Positions 53,101-61,124 of a stretch of DNA of 64,000 nt are shown here, piece by piece (within the stretch, counting starts at the first letter, position 1; the number at the start of each line of letters is the position of its first letter). Source of the DNA: CAYVHB01 sp964450865 (GTDB lineage: Bacteria; Bacillota; Clostridia; Saccharofermentanales; UBA5734); NCBI GenBank assembly GCA_964450865.1, contig CAYVHB010000007.1, positions 48,569 to 112,568 of the forward strand. The letters are read 5' to 3'. Both the position numbers and the translations under genes were made by a program. The notes below the pieces were generated by a model. It saw only the letters and a program-made list of their open reading frames with translations. It made no database searches and had not been told where the DNA came from.

Positions 53101-53558
53101 TATTCCGACCTCCTGAGTGTCTGGCGCCTGTACAATCAAGCGCCCTGCTGTCAGCGACAGTCAATCTCGTGAGCTTTCATTATATCATGATCTTCCTTGT
53201 CCTGTCGGTATCCCCCGCTTTTCTCAAGTTCATACTCCAGATCAAAACAGCTGGATGATCCGTTCACCCATGATCAGTGACAAGCGCAAGCGCAAGCATC
53301 GCCGCTTCATTCCGGGTTCTCCATTCCCAATTGCTGTTTTGCCCATCCGATCAGCAATTTCTCGACATCCCCACGTGCCTGTGTTAAGATAAACAATTGT
53401 CTGCCCTGGCAACCAGGCCAGCCATTCCAGCCAACAACCGGCACGATCACGAATACCGGCTGTGCCTGGGCGGCGACTGGCAATCAGGCCAGCCATTCCA
53501 GCCAACAACCGGCAGTGTATCCTCATTCTTCCCGATAACCCAGAAAGTAAGGTGTCTC
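53101..53558. other. 458-bp upstream region of the helicase gene
   Basis: Divergent region between the dioxygenase and helicase genes, with three CAAGCG units at about 53282 and the 30-bp repeat listed separately. The long 5' leader is usual for cold-shock helicase mRNAs. A frame open from TTG 53397 covers the repeat but has no protein similarity. Confidence 0.45.
53414..53514. repeat. Exact 30-bp direct repeat in the helicase leader
   Basis: CAGGCCAGCCATTCCAGCCA onward at 53414-53443 recurs exactly at 53485-53514 (spacing 71). Similarity extends eight bases further to the left with one mismatch. Confidence 0.9.
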
Positions 53559-55766
53559 TTGAAAATTACAGCATTTAACGAATTACCGATCTCCAATGAA
53601 GTCCTGCGGGCGATCCAGGATATGGGCTTTGAAGAAGCCACCCCGATCCAGGCCGAATCAATCCCCTATATTCTCGAAGGCCGCGACATCCTGGGCCAGG
53701 CCCAGACCGGCACCGGCAAGACCTGCGCCTTCGGCATTCCGATCATCGAGCGTGTCGATATCGACGACAGCCAGATCCAGTATCTGATCCTGGCTCCGAC
53801 TCGCGAACTGGCCATCCAGATCGCCGACGAGATGCACGAAGTCACAAAATATAAAGAAGGCATCCGGATCCTCTCGGTTTACGGCGGCCAGCCCATCGAG
53901 CGCCAGATTCTCGCCCTCAAGAAAAGACCGCAAATCATCGTCGGCACGCCCGGGCGGGTCATGGACCACATGCGCCGCAAAACCATCCGTCTCGACGCGC
54001 TGCGCGGTATCATTCTCGACGAAGCCGATGAAATGCTCAACATGGGTTTCAAGGAAGACATCGATACGATCCTGGCTGATACGCCGGAAAAAATCCATAA
54101 AGTCTTCTTTTCGGCCACCATGCCCCAGGGCATCCTGGAATTGACGGAAAAATACCTGCATGACCCGATTCACGTGCGGATTACGCCGCGGCAGCTGACG
54201 GTCAGCAACATTGAGCAATTTTATATCGAGGTCCGCGAATCGAACAAGCTCGAAGTCCTCTGCCGCCTGATTGAAGCCGACCAGATCAAGCTGGCCCTGA
54301 TTTTCTGCAACACCAAGCGTAAAGTCGACGAAGTTTACGAAAAGCTGCAGACCCGCGGCTATTCCGCTGAGGCCTTACACGGCGACATGAAGCAGATGGC
54401 CCGCACCCGCGTCATGAATCGCTTCAAAAGTGGCGAGGTCGAACTGCTGGTCGCCACCGATGTGGCAGCCCGCGGCATCGACGTCGACGACATCGAGATC
54501 GTCATCAATTATGATTTGCCACAAGACGAGGAATACTACGTCCACCGCATCGGCCGCACCGGCCGGGCTGGCAAAGCCGGTAAAGCCTATACCTTTGTCG
54601 TCGGTCGCGAAATCATTGAGCTGAAAAACATCCAGCACTATACAAAATCCAATATCGTCTGCGCCCAGCCGCCTACGCTGATGGATGTGACGGAAAGCCG
54701 GGTCGCCGCCATCCTGGATGATGCCAAAACGACATTGCAAAGCCAGGAGCTGACGACTTTCCTCGAATACATCGAAAAATTCGTCGAAGGTCTCAATGTC
54801 ACCAGTCCGGAAAACACCTATTACACCACGGCCGATGTCGCCGCCGCCCTCCTGCGCCAGACGCTGGGCGAATCCTTTCACCAGGCCCGGGAAATCGAGC
54901 CAGTCACCCCTTATCTGGACATGATCGCCCGTTCGCGCCCGCAGCAGGCCAGGCAAGGCCGAAGTGACCTCTTGCGGACCGCTCTGGGCAACAGCGATTT
55001 TCGCACCGACGCCGGCCAGCGCAGCCGCAGCGCCGACTATCGCGACAGCAGGCCAGGTGATAACAAGGCCGCCGATCGCCGTAATCGCGATGATATGCGC
55101 AGCGACAGCCAGGATTTCGACAGTGAAGCTGAAGCGGACACCGGCAAGCGTGCTTCACGGGGCAGCAAGAAAATCGAGCCGGGCATGACGCGTTTATTCA
55201 TCAATGTTGGCAAAGATGATAAAGTCCAGCCACGCCAGATCGTCGAGGCCATCTGCGCGCGCTCCAGCCTGAACCGCCAGCAAATCGGGGCTATCGCGAT
55301 CTACGGCCGGTATACATTCGTGGACGTCCCCACCGAAGCCGCCAACGAGGTAGCCGGCAATCTCAGTTACCAGAAAATCGGCACCAGAATCGCCCGGGTG
55401 GAAATCGGCGGCATGCCATCATCTGGCCCAAAATCAGATAAAGCCGGCAAGTATGACAAAACAGGCAAGGGCGAAAGGTCTGACAGAACCGGAAAAACCG
55501 ATAAGCCTGATAAGGCCGGCAAGTTCGATCACACGGATAAAGCCGGTAAGTCTGACAAAGATCGAACTTACAAATTTGAAAAGTCAGGTCATACCGGAAA
55601 GCACGAGTATGGCGGAAAACATGATCATTCTGGAAAGCACGATCCTGCCGACTTTGTCGATAAGTCTGACAAATTTGTTAAATCCCCAAAATCTGCTAAA
55701 CCTGCAAAATCTGGCCATGCAGACTCGTTAGATCGACCAGGCTACAAAACAAAAAAGAAACAATGA
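53559..55766 (+). CDS. DEAD-box RNA helicase (DeaD/CshA-like) with DbpA domain and Lys/Gly tail
   Basis: RNA helicase of 735 residues, probably in ribosome assembly and cold adaptation. Motifs: Q (GFEEATPIQAESIP), I (AQTGTGKT), DEAD, SAT, and HRIGRTGRAG. After the two RecA domains comes a dimerisation-like helical part, a Ser/Arg/Asp-rich linker, and a DbpA RNA-binding domain (MTRLFINVGKDDKVQPRQIVE). The last 115 residues are a degenerate repeat of DKAGK/DKTGK/DKSGK-type units ending KTKKKQ, a disordered basic tail. The TTG at 53559 with AAGG seven bases upstream fits the domain start; the frame before it holds repeats only. Confidence 0.9.
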   Translation: MKITAFNELPISNEVLRAIQDMGFEEATPIQAESIPYILEGRDILGQAQTGTGKTCAFGIPIIERVDIDDSQIQYLILAPTRELAIQIADEMHEVTKYKEGIRILSVYGGQPIERQILALKKRPQIIVGTPGRVMDHMRRKTIRLDALRGIILDEADEMLNMGFKEDIDTILADTPEKIHKVFFSATMPQGILELTEKYLHDPIHVRITPRQLTVSNIEQFYIEVRESNKLEVLCRLIEADQIKLALIFCNTKRKVDEVYEKLQTRGYSAEALHGDMKQMARTRVMNRFKSGEVELLVATDVAARGIDVDDIEIVINYDLPQDEEYYVHRIGRTGRAGKAGKAYTFVVGREIIELKNIQHYTKSNIVCAQPPTLMDVTESRVAAILDDAKTTLQSQELTTFLEYIEKFVEGLNVTSPENTYYTTADVAAALLRQTLGESFHQAREIEPVTPYLDMIARSRPQQARQGRSDLLRTALGNSDFRTDAGQRSRSADYRDSRPGDNKAADRRNRDDMRSDSQDFDSEAEADTGKRASRGSKKIEPGMTRLFINVGKDDKVQPRQIVEAICARSSLNRQQIGAIAIYGRYTFVDVPTEAANEVAGNLSYQKIGTRIARVEIGGMPSSGPKSDKAGKYDKTGKGERSDRTGKTDKPDKAGKFDHTDKAGKSDKDRTYKFEKSGHTGKHEYGGKHDHSGKHDPADFVDKSDKFVKSPKSAKPAKSGHADSLDRPGYKTKKKQ

Positions 55767-56239
55767 TCCGCGTAGACTCACGTGTATCTGCGTAGATTCA
55801 CGCTGATCCACACAAGGCTTTGCAATCGCATGCGGCTAGATGAACTGAAACCCAGCTTTCTGGCGATCTCAGCAGTCTCGCAAAATCAGCTGCCTGGCCA
55901 AATCAGCGACTTGGTTAAATCACCAGTTTGATCAACAAAGATCAGCACCAATCCATTATCGATCAATACCATAGAAGAATCCAATCTCGATATGCAACAT
56001 AGAAAAACGAAGTCCAGTGTCCCCTGACAACAGGGCCGCCACTGGACTTTTATTCTTGTTCAATGAAGTATCAATCGATTGAAAATCGGTTCATTATGAT
56101 AATGCCCTTAGGCTACTAACCCTATCTGTTAGACCACTTCATACACGAAATGAACCTCTTAATGCAACTCTATTGAAATACATATTCTTATAATGGTATA
56201 TTTTATATTGTATAATTTATTTTGTTAAAGGAGAATGGT
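55767..56239. other. Boundary between GC-rich chromosome and AT-rich cassette
   Basis: About 470 bp. A 20-bp degenerate duplication (GCGTAGACTCACGTGTATC / GCGTAGATTCACGCTGATC, 55772-55814) follows the helicase stop. The composition then turns AT-rich. It contains the terminator at 56010, a CAATCGATTG palindrome at about 56072, and several TATAAT-like boxes before the bacteriocin gene. I see no gene or att-like sequence. Confidence 0.5.
56010..56049 (+). terminator. Terminator of the helicase gene
   Basis: AAGTCCAGTG (56010-56019) pairs with CACTGGACTT (56040-56049), and the 20-base loop can pair further (CCCTG / CAGGG). It is followed by TTATTCTT. Confidence 0.8.
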
Positions 56240-56620
56240 ATGAGAAATAAGCATAGCAAAATAATAACCGCATTACTTATCTCATTCATTATGATTGCTT
56301 TAATGGGCGCAATTGTTTTGGCTGATTACGGTGGATGGGTTGAATTGACAGGCTCAGATATTTATCATGGGCAAATCAGGTCGGGGTGGTTGTATGATTC
56401 GTCTATCAATCTAAGAGAAGCGTCAACACAAGCCGAGGTCTATAATAGCTCTAATAATGCGGTTTATCACTATAGTAGAGTAAAAGTAATTAATATTATT
56501 ACCAGTACAATATATGGAGACTCTGGTCGTATTTGGGGCACATATCGAACTACTGCCAGTGAAGGCTGGTATAATAACGACTTCTTATATGGAATGCGCC
56601 CTTATTGGGGCACAAATTGA
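56240..56620 (+). CDS. Lactococcin-972-like secreted bacteriocin precursor
   Basis: Small secreted protein of 126 residues: signal peptide with basic start and hydrophobic core (IITALLISFIMIALMGAIVLA), then about 98 mature residues beginning DYGGWVEL. The mature part is rich in Tyr, Trp, Ser and Asn, has no cysteine, and shows YHYSRVKV, SGRIWGTYRTTASEGW and the closing NDFLYGMRPYW. These match the layout of the lactococcin 972 family (a non-modified, Sec-secreted bacteriocin acting on lipid II in the known member). The two permease genes and ABC ATPase that follow are the standard company of this family. The ATG at 56240 follows AAAGGAG. AT-rich. Function is inferred from family and context. 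Confidence 0.72.
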   Translation: MRNKHSKIITALLISFIMIALMGAIVLADYGGWVELTGSDIYHGQIRSGWLYDSSINLREASTQAEVYNSSNNAVYHYSRVKVINIITSTIYGDSGRIWGTYRTTASEGWYNNDFLYGMRPYWGTN

Positions 56621-56793
56621 AAAGATCACCCAGTTCTTCTAACATCACTCTAAAACCATTTTTAGGGTCTGGCCTTCCTGGCTGCTTTATTGCATTTTTC
56701 AAATGATTCAGACAAGGTTTGCTGGAATGATCATTATGATAAATCGACTGTTATCTTTTCTGACAATATTAAAGGGGTATCTTCAGATAATAT

Positions 56794-57771
56794 ATGAAGC
56801 GAATATCAGCAGTCTTGATCAGTCTATTTTTTTGCAGTTTCGGTGCAATATCAAGTTTTGTTTCTTTCATGAGTTTTAAAACAGATTATCTTCAATTAAT
56901 ATCTAATTATCTATATAGTGATCATTCTATTTCATGGACTGGGTCTAATGAGTACGCTGAAGATTATATGAATAACATTAAAGAAAAAGAAATACTCTTT
57001 GCCGAACTTGATTCAACAAGTGTCAGAGCTGTTTATTTTATTTCAAATACCATCAAATATCCAATGATTAAAGGTAGATTTTTTGAACCCGGTGACTTTA
57101 GTCAAGCCGGCAATTTCACTGTGATCGGAAAAAACTATATTAAAAATACATACACTATAAATGAAGAAATGTATTTCAATTATAAAGGGAAAGCTTTTGA
57201 AGTCATTGGTGTAATCGGTTTGCTAAATAGCAGTTTATTAGATCAAATGTTGTTTTTTAGCATCCCAAACGTTACGCTATGGATTCAACCTCAAAATATC
57301 TGGACAATTGACTCTAGTTCACAAAATTCTCCGGACGTAACTAAGCTGACAGCACAAAACAAAATTAGCATTTTCGACCGAGACACAAGTGGCGTGAACC
57401 GTGTTACAGGTGGGAATGTACTTGAGCCAATGATGGTATATTTTAATATATGTATTTTCACGACACTATTGCTTGCTTCTTATTTTTTTGTTGCTAGAAA
57501 CGAAAATCTTGTGCGTATTTATCAACTAATGGGATACAATCCGACTCAAATTATACATTTTCTAATTTGGCCATATTTACTCAGTATATTGGGTGGATTT
57601 CTTATCGGAACGACCATAATGTCTGTAGCATTATATCAACCTTATTACCATCTAGTATCCTTCATACGATATCTGGTTGTCTCAACAATTTTAACATTTA
57701 TTTCTTGTCTAATATTCATAATAATAATTTTGAAAACCGATTTGATTAGCAGTCTAAAGAAATGGAACTAA
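56794..57771 (+). CDS. First half-size FtsX-like permease of the bacteriocin cassette
   Basis: Membrane protein of 325 residues: an N-terminal helix (ISAVLISLFFCSFGAISSFV), a 180-residue extracytoplasmic part with the MacB-like FEVIGVIGLLNSSLLDQ segment, and three C-terminal helices starting MMVYFNICIFTTLLLASYFFV, with the cytoplasmic loop RIYQLMGYNPTQIIHFLIW. In lactococcin-972 loci a single 650-750 residue protein (bacteriocin-associated integral membrane protein) holds two such units; here they are separate genes. The ribosome site (AAGGGG) is 16 bases from the ATG, rather far. It ends one base before the next start. Confidence 0.75.
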   Translation: MKRISAVLISLFFCSFGAISSFVSFMSFKTDYLQLISNYLYSDHSISWTGSNEYAEDYMNNIKEKEILFAELDSTSVRAVYFISNTIKYPMIKGRFFEPGDFSQAGNFTVIGKNYIKNTYTINEEMYFNYKGKAFEVIGVIGLLNSSLLDQMLFFSIPNVTLWIQPQNIWTIDSSSQNSPDVTKLTAQNKISIFDRDTSGVNRVTGGNVLEPMMVYFNICIFTTLLLASYFFVARNENLVRIYQLMGYNPTQIIHFLIWPYLLSILGGFLIGTTIMSVALYQPYYHLVSFIRYLVVSTILTFISCLIFIIIILKTDLISSLKKWN

Positions 57772-57772
57772 T

Positions 57773-59032
57773 ATGAATATTTTTATTAAAGAAGCGTTTT
57801 TCGGACTTCGAAGGCATCCCATCATGACCGGTCTGCTTTTAATACAGTTGACTGTAAGTTTTACTTTAATCATCTTACTGATTAATATTTTATATTCGCT
57901 GATTCATAGTCACAAACGATTCAGTAATCATTTTGACGATTCTCAAAGATATACACTATCAGACCAGGCGTCAGACGAAGCGATACATGATTATCTCAAT
58001 AATACGTCCAGCTTGATGGAACTAAAAAAATTTTATAGTGATCTCTTGTCAAACACCAATTACATCTACCTTGAATGTAGTCGGCAAATGTGCCAAGTCG
58101 CTGATTTTACGAGCCAGGCGAAGTTCTTGTGCGGCTATGAAGAAGGTAGCCCAAGTCAACCATACAATGTTGATAAAATTACCTATTCAGATGTCAAAGC
58201 AGTTCAGTTGAATGAGAATTCACTTCGATATTTTCAAATATATGTCGATCAGGGGCGGTTGTTTGGTGAAAAAGACATGTTTGTTTCACAAGACAGAATA
58301 CCTGTTTTATTGGGATATGAATATAGCGGAATCTATCATGTTGGAGATGTTCTGATAGCAAATTATCTTGGCTCAAAATATTCTCTAAATGTTATCGGTA
58401 TCCTTGAGAAAAATTCGGCAATCATACAAAGAAGAGGAATGACATATTTAGACCGGTATATTGTAATGCCTTCACTCAATTGGAATAGCGAACCAACAAG
58501 CGAAACAGAGTTATTCACACAGGGCGCAGCCTATCTCAACAAAGTCAATGGAACCGTGGTATTGCGCGAAGGATATACACTAACTGATTTTGTGAACCAT
58601 CTGGAGAACAGCCGTCTTTCGAATGGGATTACTTTTGAATTTTCCGTTCTGGCCCAAAGTGAAATAACTCTCACTTTATTAAAAGCCGCTTCCTATGAAA
58701 GTTTTAACAATATGTTAAAAATAGTTATAATATTATTCTTTTATTTAAATATTTCATTGATATATTTTATCAAATATAAACTAATTAAAAATATCAAAAT
58801 ATACAAGATTTTATTACTATGTGGATATAATAACAGTGAAATCAAGTGGATTGCCATTACTGAAATTATGATTCTTTTCATAGTATCTCTTCTTATCAGT
58901 CTTATTGTCGCATTCACAATGCTTGGACCTGCCTTTCAATTTCGAATCAATATACTTGTCGCATTGGTTTCATTTGCTGCAGTTTTTACTACAAGCTTTT
59001 TTATAAAAGTAGATGATATAACTATTAAATAA
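57773..59032 (+). CDS. Second half-size FtsX-like permease of the bacteriocin cassette
   Basis: Membrane protein of 419 residues, in a different frame from the first half. An N-terminal helix follows the amphipathic start (MNIFIKEAFFGLRRHPIMTG), then an extracytoplasmic domain of about 270 residues, then three helices from MLKIVIILFFYLNISLIYFI, with loop KIYKILLLCGYNNSEIKWI matching the loop of the first half (RIYQLMGYNPTQI). The stop of the first ORF and this ATG are one base apart, so they are translated together. The two chains together (744 residues) equal a normal fused protein. Both would be needed for a working permease dimer. Confidence 0.75.
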   Translation: MNIFIKEAFFGLRRHPIMTGLLLIQLTVSFTLIILLINILYSLIHSHKRFSNHFDDSQRYTLSDQASDEAIHDYLNNTSSLMELKKFYSDLLSNTNYIYLECSRQMCQVADFTSQAKFLCGYEEGSPSQPYNVDKITYSDVKAVQLNENSLRYFQIYVDQGRLFGEKDMFVSQDRIPVLLGYEYSGIYHVGDVLIANYLGSKYSLNVIGILEKNSAIIQRRGMTYLDRYIVMPSLNWNSEPTSETELFTQGAAYLNKVNGTVVLREGYTLTDFVNHLENSRLSNGITFEFSVLAQSEITLTLLKAASYESFNNMLKIVIILFFYLNISLIYFIKYKLIKNIKIYKILLLCGYNNSEIKWIAITEIMILFIVSLLISLIVAFTMLGPAFQFRINILVALVSFAAVFTTSFFIKVDDITIK

Positions 59033-59044
59033 GGGGGTCAAACT

Positions 59045-59692
59045 ATGATTGAGTTACAACAAGTCTGCAAATCATACGGACTAAATAACCAAACTAACAT
59101 TTTGAATAATGTAAATTTATTAATCAGAAGAAACGAACATGTGGCTATAGTGGGAAGAAGCGGTTCAGGAAAAACAACACTCTTAAACATACTTGGTGGA
59201 TTGACGACCATTGACAGTGGCATTTACTTGTTTGATAATATTCCATTGAAACTATCGAACATTAACCAATCTAGCGAGTTTAGACGCAAGAAAGTTGGAT
59301 TTGTCGTTCAAAATTATGCGCTCCTCTATGATCGAACGGTCTATGAAAATGTCTCACTCGCGCTTGATCACGCGCTCATGTCAAGGGATGCAAAAAGTAA
59401 AATAATAAAATCAACACTTGACGAACTTGATATTGAACAGCATATGAAAAAGCGGCCGGCTGAACTATCCGGCGGCGAATGTCAAAGAGTAGCAATTGCA
59501 CGCGCATTGGTCAACGATCCTGAAATCATTCTAGCAGATGAACCAACCGGGGCTCTTGATAGCAAAACCGAAGATACTATTCTGAATTATATTTTTACTT
59601 TACGTAAAACAGTTATAATCGCTACACATAATCCAGATGTCGCTGCCAAATGCCAACGAACAATCCAAATCATCGACGGAACAATTGAATAA
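59045..59692 (+). CDS. ABC transporter ATPase of the bacteriocin cassette
   Basis: MacB/LolD-type ATPase of 215 residues: Walker A GRSGSGKTTLLNIL, signature [15 protein letters not shown], Walker B IILADEPTGALDS, switch His in IIATHNPD. GGGGG precedes the ATG at 59045, 12 bp after the permease. It presumably energises the two half-permeases for immunity or export. AT-rich, unlike the GC-rich MacB-like ATPase at 16288. Confidence 0.9.
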   Translation: MIELQQVCKSYGLNNQTNILNNVNLLIRRNEHVAIVGRSGSGKTTLLNILGGLTTIDSGIYLFDNIPLKLSNINQSSEFRRKKVGFVVQNYALLYDRTVYENVSLALDHALMSRDAKSKIIKSTLDELDIEQHMKKRPAELSGGECQRVAIARALVNDPEIILADEPTGALDSKTEDTILNYIFTLRKTVIIATHNPDVAAKCQRTIQIIDGTIE

Positions 59693-59791
59693 CAGGCAAC
59701 ATCCCATGAAGTTTTATGTAAACTTCCTTTAAAATATTGAAAAGCCTCATCTATTTCATGTTTAGCAAAAAGAAATATTTTTATATTAATC

Positions 59792-59819
59792 ATATTGAAT
59801 AATCAATATATGATATAAT
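59792..59819 (+). promoter_or_regulatory. Extended -10 promoter with dyad before the LytTR gene
   Basis: TGATATAAT (59811-59819) is an extended -10. An ATATTGA / TCAATAT dyad (59792-59798 with 59803-59809) lies immediately upstream, in the place of the spacer, so a protein bound there would block or recruit polymerase. Confidence 0.5.
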
Positions 59820-59849
59820 TGCTTCATTCATTCAATAAGGAGAGTCAGC

Positions 59850-60590
59850 ATGTTAAAAATCGCAATGTGTGATAGCAATGAATTATTTCTGAATGATCTC
59901 ATGCAAATAACTAAAAATTTATTTTATCAGATATCATCCGATTTAGATATTGAAGTTACACAATATCTAAACGGATCAAATCTAATTAACGATATATTTA
60001 ACGGTTATTGCTACGATCTCATAACGTTAGAATGGCTTATGCCCACACTCGATGGCGAATCGACTGCTCAAGCTATTCGCCGGGTTGATCAGAATTGTTT
60101 AATTATATTTATTACAGCCTTCACGGATTATGCATTGCGTGCAACTCGATTGACGACCTTTCGTTACATCACCAAAGACCACTTACAAACAGATCTTGCT
60201 GAAGCCTTACAGGCTGCATATAATAAAATATTGGAAACTGATAAAAAAATATCCATTAAAACATCACAAAACAATTTGATGAACCTTAAGATATTGGAGA
60301 TATTCTATATTGAACATCGGATGGGTGAGAATAAAATACGCACCAAAAGTAATATGTACTTCACCCGTCGAAGATCTTTTTTGCAAGAAATTGAAGCAAC
60401 CTTAACGGAAAACGGTTTTACTAAACCGTATAGGGGAATTTTAGTCAATGTGAGGGAAATTCGAGAAGTACTGCAGACCGAACTGGTCTTGAGCAACGGC
60501 GATAGAATTCCCATAAGCAGACGCTATAAAAGAGCAGTGAAACTTGCTTTGCGTCACCGAACGAATTCATTTTACGATCGGTCCAACTAG
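59850..60590 (+). CDS. LytTR-type response regulator with Glu in place of the phospho-acceptor Asp
   Basis: AgrA/ComE-like regulator of 246 residues: receiver domain (1-120) and LytTR DNA-binding domain (130-235, from ISIKTSQNNLMNLKILEIFYIEH to ISRRYKRAVK). At the position of the acceptor aspartate the sequence is ITLEWLMPTLDG, with E61 instead of D. The acidic pair is reduced (CDSNE instead of CDDDE), while T89 and K109 remain. It may therefore act without phosphorylation. No histidine kinase gene is near. It follows the ABC ATPase by 157 bp and has its own promoter. AT-rich like the cassette. AAGGAG precedes the ATG. Confidence 0.85.
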   Translation: MLKIAMCDSNELFLNDLMQITKNLFYQISSDLDIEVTQYLNGSNLINDIFNGYCYDLITLEWLMPTLDGESTAQAIRRVDQNCLIIFITAFTDYALRATRLTTFRYITKDHLQTDLAEALQAAYNKILETDKKISIKTSQNNLMNLKILEIFYIEHRMGENKIRTKSNMYFTRRRSFLQEIEATLTENGFTKPYRGILVNVREIREVLQTELVLSNGDRIPISRRYKRAVKLALRHRTNSFYDRSN

Positions 60591-60715
60591 TATAACGTTC
60601 TCTAATTATCCGCACATATGATAGTCAGCAAAAAACCAATTTATCGGCATTGATCACGCAATAACAAATGCAAGGAATTAGAGAACGATCCACTAGTACG
60701 TTGTAAACTCTAATT
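60574..60715. repeat. Copy of the LytTR gene end plus inverted repeat
   Basis: Bases 60574-60607 (last codons, TAG stop and CGTTCTCTAATT) recur in diverged form at 60685-60715 (ACGATCCACTAGTACGTT...CTCTAATT), with the TAG kept at 60694. Between them AATTAGAGAACG (60676-60687) is the exact inverse of 60596-60607. The copy may have been a hairpin-forming element, but no transposase or flanking target duplication is seen. Confidence 0.7.
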
Positions 60716-60873
60716 CTTGATAAAACGTGTGGCACGAAAGTAGCCACACAAAGGCATCTTAAAGCATTTAATACTATTGATTTAGATATTACAGAGTACT
60801 AGCCATGGCTAAACAGATCGGATATTCAGCCGTCTCACACAGTGGGGTAATGATATCATAGTTCACGGTTTTC

Positions 60874-61071
60874 TTAGCGGCGCCGGCGTCGATTTTCGGC
60901 AATCAGGTAGACGGACGTAATAATGGTGATGATACTGAAAATGAGCAAGGTGATATCAAACGTATCATTACCGATGAAGTTCATCGCCTCGTTGACTCGA
61001 TCGATGACAAAAAACACCAGCATCATGACCGACATAACCAGGGACAGATGCGGGGCAATCGATTTGAGCAT
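60874..61071 (-). CDS. Small two-helix membrane protein
   Basis: Sixty-five residues: a first helix (LSLVMSVMMLVFFVIDRV), a short loop (NEAMNFIGNDTFD), a second helix (ITLLIFSIITIITSVYLIA) and a basic end (ENRRRRR). GGAGA lies seven bases before the ATG, and it follows the phosphodiester glycosidase-type gene by 53 bp, so it is probably its operon partner. No family was recognised. Confidence 0.65.
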   Translation of the reverse strand: MLKSIAPHLSLVMSVMMLVFFVIDRVNEAMNFIGNDTFDITLLIFSIITIITSVYLIAENRRRRR

Positions 61072-61124
61072 GGTTCATTCTCCACAATTCACAGTTGACG
61101 GCGTATGGAACGTGCGGCTGGCGC

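Noticed and set aside
57760..57780. Frameshifted single permease gene
   Set aside because: The second ORF begins with its own amphipathic start and first helix, and both halves have the full one-plus-three helix plan, so separate genes fit better.
60574..60715. Insertion element or att site at the edge of the AT-rich cassette
   Set aside because: The inverted and direct repeats include the LytTR gene's own end, no transposase or integrase is present, and no matching copy is seen at the left edge near 55.8-56.2 kb.
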